Positions 7,035 to 14,403 of a stretch of 33,282 nt of DNA are shown here, one piece after another. The first letter of the stretch is position 1; each line of letters opens with the position of its first letter. The position numbers were made by a program, and so were the translations under genes. A model generated the notes under the pieces. The model had not been told where the DNA came from, did no database searches, and saw only the letters and a list, made by a program, of their open reading frames with translations. Origin of the DNA: Prevotella sp. UBA7551. Its GTDB lineage: Bacteria; Bacteroidota; Bacteroidia; Bacteroidales; Bacteroidaceae. The stretch covers positions 1-33,282 of the forward strand of contig DLLX01000032.1 in assembly GCA_002479145.1 (NCBI GenBank). Direction: 5' to 3'.

Positions 7035-8696
7035 ATGAAGAAAACTCAAGCCATACACGTTCGTTTTTGGGCATACACCATGCTTCTCACAACGCTTTGC
7101 GCCCTTTTCTCCGCACAAAATGCCGTGGCTGGTAAGCAGCCCGAGGTCTTTTCCATTTGGAAAAAACTCTCCAACGAGCAACTGGTAAGGATAGGTCATC
7201 AGTTTGCCAACGACCCCGAGCATCCCGACAGTGCCTTGCTCGCCCTCACGATTGTCACCAACCGCTACGACAAGGGGATGAACCGGGAGGAGAAGATACT
7301 CGTGCAGCGGGCACAAAGGATGAAAGGCTTCGTCTATCTGTTCCGCTACTACGACTACGCCAAGGCTTACGACTGTTTTATCCACGCCCAGGACATAGCC
7401 GAAGAGGTAAATTACATCAGTCCTGCTACTGCCCTTTATTTGGGGCATCTGTTCAGCACCATCGGCGATCAGACCCGTGACCGTGCCGTCCAACAGAAAG
7501 CATTGGATTATATGCGCAATGCCTTTAGGGAAGGATTGGCAGTCAAAGACTACAACACTATTAATGTGGCATTCGGCAATGCCATCACGCTGGCTTGGAC
7601 ACTGGGTGAATATGATGCGCTGAAAGAGGAATGGAAAGTTTTCAAGCGGCTGAAGAACGAGGATGCGCCTGAGTTTACACGGTTCAACTTCTACTACTAT
7701 CAGATGCTAATGTTGCTGAAGGAAAAACGCTATGAGGTTTCGCTTCCGCTGTTTGACAAGCAGGCTGCACTCATGAAAGACGATTGGTCACACTCCCGTT
7801 ACACTATGACAGCTTTTTACAACAAAGCGCGCGTGCTTGCCTTGTTGGGCAGATACACCGACGCGATAGATCAATTGCTGCGCTGTGAGCACACCAGTCA
7901 GAGGTACGGAACAAAAGACATCAGCGTGGAAATCTACCGGCAACTGGCCGAATACCAACAGCACCTGGGAAACAAAGAATTGTCGGCGCACTACCAAAGT
8001 CGCTATTTCGCACTGAAAGACAGCATTCTCAACTTGCAGCAATATGCCAATATCAAGGAGCTTTCGTTTGCCGGCAGTCTGCGAAAAGTCAATGAACAGA
8101 TGGAACAGGGACAGCGCGAGCGGCAGATACTGGCCACGACACTAATCGTCCTCGCTATCATCGCCATCGTCATCAGTCTCTCCCTCTACATATTATATAA
8201 GAAGAACCAACAGCTGCGTGCCTCATACAGAAACCTGTACCAGAAGAATCAAGAGGTACTACAGTTGGAAGAAGAGTATAAAAAGCCCCAACTGGAGGAG
8301 AAATACAAGCAGTCGCGACTTGGAGAGACGGACAAACAAGCCCTATTTGACAAGGTTCAGCAAATTCTTTCCAACTCCAAGGAGGTATATGAATCAGACT
8401 TTTCTCTCAACAGGCTCGCTGAACTGCTGGATTCCTCCTACAAGAAGGTGTCGCAAGTCATCAACGAAAAGGCGGGTTGCAACTTCAATAACCTTGTCAA
8501 TGAGTACCGCATCAAGGAGGCTTGTAAGCGAATGAACGACACGGAGCAATACGGAAAGTACACCATCGAGGCCATTTCCGCCAGCGTAGGGTTTAAGTCC
8601 AGAAGCACCTTTCTGTTGCAGTTCAAACGCGTCACTGGTCTGACACCATCGGAATACCAGCGTGCTCAAAAATCGGACAAATCACTACAAAATTGA
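7035..8696 (+). CDS. membrane-spanning TPR / AraC-type transcriptional regulator
   Basis: A 553-residue protein built in three parts. Residues 1-33 are a signal sequence (MLLTTLCALFSAQNAVAG). Residues about 35-350 are helical TPR-like pairs, predicted periplasmic (for example AYDCFIHAQDIAEEVNY, KARVLALLGRYTDAIDQLL). Residues about 365-388 form one transmembrane helix (TLIVLAIIAIVISLSLYIL), followed by a charged coiled coil (LEEEYKKPQLEEKYKQ). Residues about 452-548 are an AraC/XylS DNA-binding domain (FSLNRLAELLDSSYKKVSQV, then YTIEAISASVGFKSRSTFL, then FKRVTGLTPSEYQRAQ). This one-protein design, sensing outside and binding DNA inside, is known in Bacteroidota. It precedes two secreted proteins in the same direction, which are candidate targets (inference). 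The in-frame extension to 6957 was rejected because the -7 box lies within it. Confidence 0.9.
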   Translation: MKKTQAIHVRFWAYTMLLTTLCALFSAQNAVAGKQPEVFSIWKKLSNEQLVRIGHQFANDPEHPDSALLALTIVTNRYDKGMNREEKILVQRAQRMKGFVYLFRYYDYAKAYDCFIHAQDIAEEVNYISPATALYLGHLFSTIGDQTRDRAVQQKALDYMRNAFREGLAVKDYNTINVAFGNAITLAWTLGEYDALKEEWKVFKRLKNEDAPEFTRFNFYYYQMLMLLKEKRYEVSLPLFDKQAALMKDDWSHSRYTMTAFYNKARVLALLGRYTDAIDQLLRCEHTSQRYGTKDISVEIYRQLAEYQQHLGNKELSAHYQSRYFALKDSILNLQQYANIKELSFAGSLRKVNEQMEQGQRERQILATTLIVLAIIAIVISLSLYILYKKNQQLRASYRNLYQKNQEVLQLEEEYKKPQLEEKYKQSRLGETDKQALFDKVQQILSNSKEVYESDFSLNRLAELLDSSYKKVSQVINEKAGCNFNNLVNEYRIKEACKRMNDTEQYGKYTIEAISASVGFKSRSTFLLQFKRVTGLTPSEYQRAQKSDKSLQN

Positions 8697-8757
8697 CATA
8701 AAACCCTCATTTTTGCGGTTGAAATCATGATTTCATCCACAAACAACCACTTTTTAC

Positions 8758-8789
8758 TTGACTTTTTCAGCACAATCCACCTAAATTTG
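8758..8789 (+). promoter_or_regulatory. promoter of the 1085-residue secreted protein
   Basis: TTG at 8758-8760, 21 nt, then TAAATTTG at 8782-8789, about 41 nt before the ATG at 8831. This gives the secreted gene its own promoter, separate from the regulator upstream. Confidence 0.6.
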
Positions 8790-8830
8790 CATCAGAGTTT
8801 CAAGTCAAAGTTTCATAAAATAGTTCGATT

Positions 8831-11800
8831 ATGAAGAAAAGTTTTATCTTAATGGCGGTCCTGCTCGTGAGCCTCTCCGGCTTCGCACAGACCCTGCTTA
8901 AACAGCCAAGCGTCGCAACAGGAAATCCCAACCCGTTGGATGCGGCTCATGGCCTGTCACAAACCGAGCTGCTTGAAGTGGCCAAAGCGCATCGTGGGCA
9001 GCAGACAGCGCGTCCATTGCGTCAGAATAAGCCCGTAATGAAGGCTGATGAGGCTGTAGACACGATCAGTTATTTCACCGCCGTGCAAAGTTATTACGAC
9101 AATTATGTGTACAATGCGGACGGCGGTGCGGTCAAAACATACCAAGTCGGCGTGGCCGTCAACGGGAACCAAGTGACCTTCAAGAACTTCTTCAACCTCT
9201 ATGACCCCAACAGCTATGCGCCCAACAAGGAATATGAGATGACCGGAACGTATGACGCGAAGGCCAATACCATCACTATCCCAGCCAGTACGACATTCGC
9301 CAATGCCACTGTAGTGGGCGAGTTGATGAACTATTACAAAGGAACGCTCATCGCAGGGCGGATAACTGACACGGGAATAATTACCCCTGACGAGAACCTT
9401 GTGCTCCATGTGGATGGCAATTTCGACCGCATCTACTCCACAGACCAAGTCATCGCCGTGGCCTTATGGTCACCAGACGGTGCGACAAATTACGGTGTAA
9501 GCGCCAGTTCCGCAATGCTCAAAGCCATCAGTATCAACCTTCCGAAAGAGGCGGCTGACCTGTTAGTGTTCCAAAAGAGCCTCAATTTCGGCAGCACCTA
9601 CTCCACTACGCCTGTCACACGCAAGATGACCATCGTCAATATGGGCAATACGGCTTGCGACTATGCAATGGAAATCACCTCAGACCCAGAGGAAGCCTTC
9701 ACCGCCGATGCGCTTTCTGGCACCGTTGAGGGTCAAGGGACAAAGGATATCAACTTCACTTTCACCACTCCCACAACGGGCGAGGCCGAAGGTTTGGCCA
9801 CTATCGAGAACGAAAGCAGCGACGAGCCTTTCAATATTCAGCTCAACGGAACGATACTCCCGCCTCCCGACTTCTCCCCTATCGTCAAATACGGTGACTT
9901 CGACTTCTCAACCGACATTACATACCCATTCTTCCTTGACAAGATTGACGGCAAGCAAGTGGCACGCTCGGCCGCATTGAAATATAGCCGCGCCTCTTCC
10001 AAGATGGATGTTACCTTTACTGTACCTGAGGGTCAGATGGGTAAGGTGTCGTGGAAAGGTATATGCGAGAAGGCTGGGTACTATTACTCCGGCGGTTTCT
10101 TTGTGGACGACCTCGCTACTCCGTACAAAGTGTACAGCGAAAACTACAACGACGCATCCGAAGTCATTGAATTCGCACCGGGAACTCACACCATCCGTTT
10201 CCAATTCGACTGCTATTCCAACGTGCAAGATCAAACTTCAATAGATAACAGCCGCTACTACATCTGGGATCTTGCCCTCGATACCTATGAGCTTGAGCCT
10301 GATGCAGCTGCCCTCAAGGACTCAGTGGCCAACGTAGGATTCTCCATCATCGGTGAGGATGGGAAAGCTACAGCCACAGATAACGTCGTGATTACCAACA
10401 AAGGGGAGAACAACCTGAGCCTCATCAGTGTCACTTCCGACAATTCAGACTTCTCTGCCACGACAAAGGTAGAGCCTGTATCCACGATGAAGGACCTCGT
10501 TATTCCTGTCACTCTCTCCACCAACACCCCTGGTGACAAGACCGCCAACCTGACCATTAAGACCTCTGCCGGCACCTTCAAGGCCACGGCCAAGGGCACA
10601 GTCATCGGACAACAGGACTTCTCAAAGGTGGTAACTGAGGGGTATGAGTACATGAACGTAGTGAATGATCCCACCTATCCATACATCATTGATGGCGATT
10701 CTGCCTATAATGCCAACGCCAATTACGATGACGACGCATCCTGCTTATCTCAGGTTACGTTCAACTTCACCATCCCCGAGGGCAAACTCGGCACGCTGTC
10801 TTGGGACGGATATACTTTCGACCAGAACGACTACAGTGGCGACTTGGGCACATTGGACATCAAGTCATCTAAAAAATACTACACGCTCTCAAAGTTTGCG
10901 ACAGGCGATGCAAGCTCACAATCCTACGTTGACAAGCAAGGAGGTGACGCTTCCTTCCTCACCTTTATTCCCGGCACCCACTACATCAGCTTCCAATACA
11001 CGCGCAACGGTGATGGTGTGAAGGTGGGAAAGAGCATGTTCTCCTTCAAGAACCTCAAGCTTCATGTCGTAGATTTCACGGAGCACTCTGCCGAGTTGCT
11101 CGAGGATAAGGCCGACTTCAAGTCCTGCTACGTTGGTCCGAATCGATGGTCAAAGGCCACCGTCACGCTCAAAAACACGGGAAGTGCTGACCTTACCGTC
11201 GATACCATCATCGGAGCTGGCCCGTTCTCTGGAGCTGGCGCATACGAAACGGCCGCTTACGGCAAGACTATCCCTGTCACTCTGTTCTTCTATCCAAAAG
11301 AAAAGGGTGTGTTCAGCAACAATATTATCATCCGTACCAATGCTGGTGACTTCACTGTCGCCTGCACAGGAAAGACCCTTGACGACACGGGACTCATCTA
11401 TAATGGGGACCTCGAAGACGATTGCTACAACTGGAACGCCTATGATGCGGACGGTGACGGCAACACTTGGACGACGGCCTACATGCTCTTTGGAGGCGGA
11501 CAAACCGAAGAACAGTACAGCCGCTACTGCCACAGCGGAAGCAATCTGCTGGGTTCGGCATCCATGTCATCCTCTTATGCCCCACTCACCCCAGACAACT
11601 GGGCTGTATCTCCTGCCATTACGATTCCCGAAGAGGGCGGTGTACTTTCCTATTATGTCGCATCCCTGGATCCTGAACATTGCGCGGAGAACTACACTGT
11701 CTACGTTTCAGAGACCAATGACTATACCCGTATCGATGCCGAAGGCACCGTACTCTACGACGGTCTCTTTGAGCTTCCCGAGCAATACGACCGCATTCCG

Positions 11801-12088
11801 TGGAGCCACTACGAGTACAACCTCGACCAGTACAAGGGAAAGACCATCTACGTGGCCTTCCGTCACCACGACTGCACAGGACAATACCTGCTTATGATTG
11901 ACGACATCAGCGTCTACCAGCATGGTTATGAGCCTTCAACTGGAGTCGACGGCGTGACCACCACAGACAATGCCAACGAGGTGAAGAGCATCTACTCCCT
12001 CGACGGTCAGCAGCGCGGCAAGCTGCAGCGCGGCGTAAACGTGGTCCGGATGGGCGATGGAAGCACACGCAAAGTGCTTATTAAGTAA
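8831..12088 (+). CDS. large secreted multidomain protein with cleaved-adhesin-like domain and T9SS-type tail
   Basis: A 1085-residue protein. The signal peptide ends GFAQ, leaving Gln at the mature N-terminus. Three Hydin/choice-of-anchor-D-like Ig modules are visible at about 246-340, 497-593 and 755-853, each with a phrase like VNMGN, ITNKGENN or LKNTGSADLTV. Between them lie two copies of a second module at about 342-490 and 596-750, matched by VTFTVPEGQMGKVSWKG / FNFTIPEGKLGTLSWDG and by FAPGTHTIRFQF / FIPGTHYISFQY. Residues about 853-1032 resemble a cleaved-adhesin/choice-of-anchor-J domain (DADGDGNTW, then TPDNWAVSPAITI, then YTVYVSETND). The last 50 residues end YSLDGQQRGKLQRGVNVVRM and TRKVLIK, a type IX sorting tail. 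Likely surface-bound; adhesion or glycan/protein binding is inference. Confidence 0.85.
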   Translation: MKKSFILMAVLLVSLSGFAQTLLKQPSVATGNPNPLDAAHGLSQTELLEVAKAHRGQQTARPLRQNKPVMKADEAVDTISYFTAVQSYYDNYVYNADGGAVKTYQVGVAVNGNQVTFKNFFNLYDPNSYAPNKEYEMTGTYDAKANTITIPASTTFANATVVGELMNYYKGTLIAGRITDTGIITPDENLVLHVDGNFDRIYSTDQVIAVALWSPDGATNYGVSASSAMLKAISINLPKEAADLLVFQKSLNFGSTYSTTPVTRKMTIVNMGNTACDYAMEITSDPEEAFTADALSGTVEGQGTKDINFTFTTPTTGEAEGLATIENESSDEPFNIQLNGTILPPPDFSPIVKYGDFDFSTDITYPFFLDKIDGKQVARSAALKYSRASSKMDVTFTVPEGQMGKVSWKGICEKAGYYYSGGFFVDDLATPYKVYSENYNDASEVIEFAPGTHTIRFQFDCYSNVQDQTSIDNSRYYIWDLALDTYELEPDAAALKDSVANVGFSIIGEDGKATATDNVVITNKGENNLSLISVTSDNSDFSATTKVEPVSTMKDLVIPVTLSTNTPGDKTANLTIKTSAGTFKATAKGTVIGQQDFSKVVTEGYEYMNVVNDPTYPYIIDGDSAYNANANYDDDASCLSQVTFNFTIPEGKLGTLSWDGYTFDQNDYSGDLGTLDIKSSKKYYTLSKFATGDASSQSYVDKQGGDASFLTFIPGTHYISFQYTRNGDGVKVGKSMFSFKNLKLHVVDFTEHSAELLEDKADFKSCYVGPNRWSKATVTLKNTGSADLTVDTIIGAGPFSGAGAYETAAYGKTIPVTLFFYPKEKGVFSNNIIIRTNAGDFTVACTGKTLDDTGLIYNGDLEDDCYNWNAYDADGDGNTWTTAYMLFGGGQTEEQYSRYCHSGSNLLGSASMSSSYAPLTPDNWAVSPAITIPEEGGVLSYYVASLDPEHCAENYTVYVSETNDYTRIDAEGTVLYDGLFELPEQYDRIPWSHYEYNLDQYKGKTIYVAFRHHDCTGQYLLMIDDISVYQHGYEPSTGVDGVTTTDNANEVKSIYSLDGQQRGKLQRGVNVVRMGDGSTRKVLIK

Positions 12089-12098
12089 TATGAATCTT

Positions 12099-12133
12099 CA
12101 TGACGTAAGTGCCGTTTTGGCGCTTACGTCATG
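12099..12133 (+). terminator. hairpin after the 1085-residue secreted protein
   Basis: CATGACGTAAGTGCC (12099-12113) and GGCGCTTACGTCATG (12119-12133) form a 15-bp stem with one G-U in RNA and a GTTTT loop, 10 nt after the stop. ATTCTATT follows, a weak T-tract. The next gene starts 34 nt later without an obvious promoter, so partial readthrough is likely. Confidence 0.65.
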
Positions 12134-12166
12134 ATTCTATTGGGTTAATACTAAATTGATTAGAAT

Positions 12167-13957
12167 ATGAAACATTCCCTACTTTTCCTCTTCTTTCTAC
12201 TTGTCTCCGTGTTTTCGGCCCATGCCCAAGCCACAAGGATGAGCATTGGCTACGTGGATGGCGAGGTTAACACAACGGGAACTGACGGATTCTCTATCAA
12301 CAGCAAGGACGCATGGGTCTCTGGAGCTGTATATATCCCTGCGGATAAAGTACGCATCTATGCCGGCAACCATATCGACTCCATCCATGCCGGACTGGCC
12401 TCGCGCCTGAATGTCGACTCGCTGCGTGTTTGGGTGCGCACGAGCTTGACGGGCGAGGACCTCGCAAGCGGTGCCATCAGCGGAAAGAGCGGCAGCAACC
12501 CACGCGCTGCAAAGGGCTGGAACACTGTCGGACTGGACCATCCCTATGCGATAGGCGATGCGTCTGAGGGACTATACATAGGCTACAGCTACCACCAGAA
12601 GGGCAACACCGTGGCCCTGTCGGTGGTCAACCGCCCGCAACCCAACGCGCTATTCGTGCAGCTGGGCACTGAGGCCGACTGGCAAGACCGCAGCGCCGAG
12701 GGGGCATTGGCCATCGAAGCCTACGTCTATGGCGACCAACTCCCCAAGCACAACCTCACACTGACCTCGCTGGCCGTGCCCAAAGCATTCATCATCGACA
12801 AGGGTACGCTTGCCGTGAACGCGCAAGTGCGCAACAATGGTGCGGAGAGCATCACGGGATTCGACGCAATATGCAGCATCGACGGGCTGGATGAGACCTG
12901 CACGGCACACATCGATGAGACCATTGCCTACGGGGAGACTCGCGACGTAACCTTCACCATCACGCCGTCCATCACCTCTGGCACGCCCTCGAATCGCACA
13001 TTGAACGTCACAATAGACCATTTGACAGAGGGTAAGGACGTGTACATGAGCGACAACACGCTCTCCACCCCCTTTGAAGTCATCGAACATGACTTCACAC
13101 GCAACGTATTGGTGGAGGAATTCACCACAGAGAAGTGCATCAACTGCCCCCGTGTAGCTGGATACTTGCACAAAGCACTGCAAGATGAGCGCGTTGCCGG
13201 GCGCGCCATAGCCCTTTGCCATCACGCTGGATATTATACCGACTGGCTGACCATACCCTCCGATGAGGAATATCTATGGTTCTTCGGCAGCGAAGGGCCA
13301 TCCGCTCCCGCCATGATGTTCGACCGCGTCGCCATGGACGGCGAAAGCACGGTCTGCCTGCCCAATTCTGCCGACGAGATTGTGCTCCGCATACAGGACC
13401 GTATGAGTCAGACGGCCTACGTCTCCATCAACCTCAATGCCGAGGTAGATGCCGAAGACCATAGCCTGCTCCATGTCACCGTGAAGGGAGACAGACTGAA
13501 AGAGGGCTTCACAAAGCATGACCCACGCATCAGCGTCGTGCTCTATGAAGACAACATCAACGCCCGCGCACAGGAAGGCGGCGGCACCGACTTCGTCCAT
13601 CAGCACGTAAGCCGCTGCGTGAACAGCACATGGGGTGATGTCATTGAGTGGAATGGCGACTCCTATTCCTACACTTGCGACCTGACCCTGCGTGACGACT
13701 ATGTGAAAGAAAACCTTGGCGTGGTAGCCTACGTGTGGGACTACGACACGGAAAATCCCACCCTGTGTGAGGTGGCCAACGCTGCCAGCATCGCATGGGA
13801 CAAGGTAGCCAACAGCATTGCCGCACCCATGGCCAACGAAACCAGTCTGGCTCGCTACTACACCCTGGACGGACGCGAGGTGAACGAGTCGGCACGGGTG
13901 CCGGGCATCTACCTTGTGAAGAAAGGCAACAAGGTGAATAAGGTGGTCGTCAAGTAG
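12167..13957 (+). CDS. Omp28-related secreted protein with CxxC motif and T9SS-type tail
   Basis: A 596-residue protein. The signal peptide ends SAHAQ, again leaving Gln first (QATRMSIGY). Residues about 25-200 are a beta-rich region with SLRVWVRTSL; about 200-310 an Ig-like stretch (LAVNAQVRNNGAESI); about 315-545 match Omp28-type proteins, with the thioredoxin-like active-site phrase EEFTTEKCINCPRV containing CxxC. The C-terminus reads YYTLDGREVNESARVPGIYL then KKGNKVNKVVVK, a type IX secretion tail. Omp28 of Porphyromonas gingivalis is a surface protein proposed to be an adhesin/receptor; redox activity of the CxxC has not been shown to my knowledge. It lies directly after the 1085-residue protein, forming a pair. 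Confidence 0.85.
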   Translation: MKHSLLFLFFLLVSVFSAHAQATRMSIGYVDGEVNTTGTDGFSINSKDAWVSGAVYIPADKVRIYAGNHIDSIHAGLASRLNVDSLRVWVRTSLTGEDLASGAISGKSGSNPRAAKGWNTVGLDHPYAIGDASEGLYIGYSYHQKGNTVALSVVNRPQPNALFVQLGTEADWQDRSAEGALAIEAYVYGDQLPKHNLTLTSLAVPKAFIIDKGTLAVNAQVRNNGAESITGFDAICSIDGLDETCTAHIDETIAYGETRDVTFTITPSITSGTPSNRTLNVTIDHLTEGKDVYMSDNTLSTPFEVIEHDFTRNVLVEEFTTEKCINCPRVAGYLHKALQDERVAGRAIALCHHAGYYTDWLTIPSDEEYLWFFGSEGPSAPAMMFDRVAMDGESTVCLPNSADEIVLRIQDRMSQTAYVSINLNAEVDAEDHSLLHVTVKGDRLKEGFTKHDPRISVVLYEDNINARAQEGGGTDFVHQHVSRCVNSTWGDVIEWNGDSYSYTCDLTLRDDYVKENLGVVAYVWDYDTENPTLCEVANAASIAWDKVANSIAAPMANETSLARYYTLDGREVNESARVPGIYLVKKGNKVNKVVVK

Positions 13958-13981
13958 GCTTCTCACAACAACTCAACCATC

Positions 13982-14016
13982 AAAAGGGACGCGCACTGAG
14001 GTTCGCGCCCCTTTTT
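13982..14016 (+). terminator. terminator of the Omp28-like gene
   Basis: AAAAGGGACGCG pairs with CGCGCCCCTTTT with one A-C mismatch, ending in five T's (14012-14016), 25 nt after the stop codon. Confidence 0.8.
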
Positions 14017-14035
14017 CGTGCCACTCCGACTTCCC
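14013..14035 (+). repeat. 23-nt repeat, copy 2
   Basis: Same as 6876-6898 except for one base (CACTCC instead of CACCCC). Starts within the terminator's T-run. Confidence 0.7.
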
Positions 14036-14166
14036 ATTACTTCTGAAAAATCTTCATGGAGCCGTCCCATCGCTTGTGGGATTGAACGATGCAGAAGGCA
14101 AATAGGTAACGCTTTGAAAATCAAGTGAATACGAATCACTATAAAATAGAACCCAAAACACGCAGG

Positions 14167-14225
14167 TTTTTAAATTAAAAATTTCAAGTTTTTAATTTAT
14201 TTTTCTCTGGTTTTTAAATTAAAAA
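14167..14225. repeat. AT-rich palindromic repeat cluster, inverted relative to the 4.25-kb copy
   Basis: TTTTTAAATTAAAAA at 14167-14181 and 14211-14225 flank a segment containing TTTAATTTATTTTTCTC, the reverse complement of GAGAAAAATAAATTAAA at 4293-4309. The two gaps thus share the same modules in opposite orientation. Confidence 0.7.
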
Positions 14226-14284
14226 TATTTCCACACCATTCCTATTGCACAGCCATCTGTCCCCTTTTCCCACGCAAGGTGTGT

Positions 14285-14298
14285 CCCATCCGGATGGG
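14285..14298. repeat. 14-bp perfect palindrome
   Basis: CCCATCCGGATGGG, self-complementary, about 105 nt upstream of the S46 peptidase start. Could be an operator or a chance palindrome. Confidence 0.35.
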
Positions 14299-14403
14299 GT
14301 TGGTGCAAAAATCGCCTATCCCTCTACAATAAACCCGTTGGTTGTGCGTTATATTGAATATGTACGCCTAAAGAATTTAATTACGTAATTACCAATAACA
14401 AGT

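Larger units (their letters stand above)
13958..14403. other. gene-free region before the S46 peptidase gene
   Basis: 446 bp with no credible gene. It holds the terminator at 13982-14016, the second copy of the 23-nt repeat (14013-14035), AT-rich palindromes at 14167-14225 and a perfect 14-bp palindrome CCCATCCGGATGGG (14285-14298). No TAnnTTTG promoter for the peptidase gene was recognised. Confidence 0.75.
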
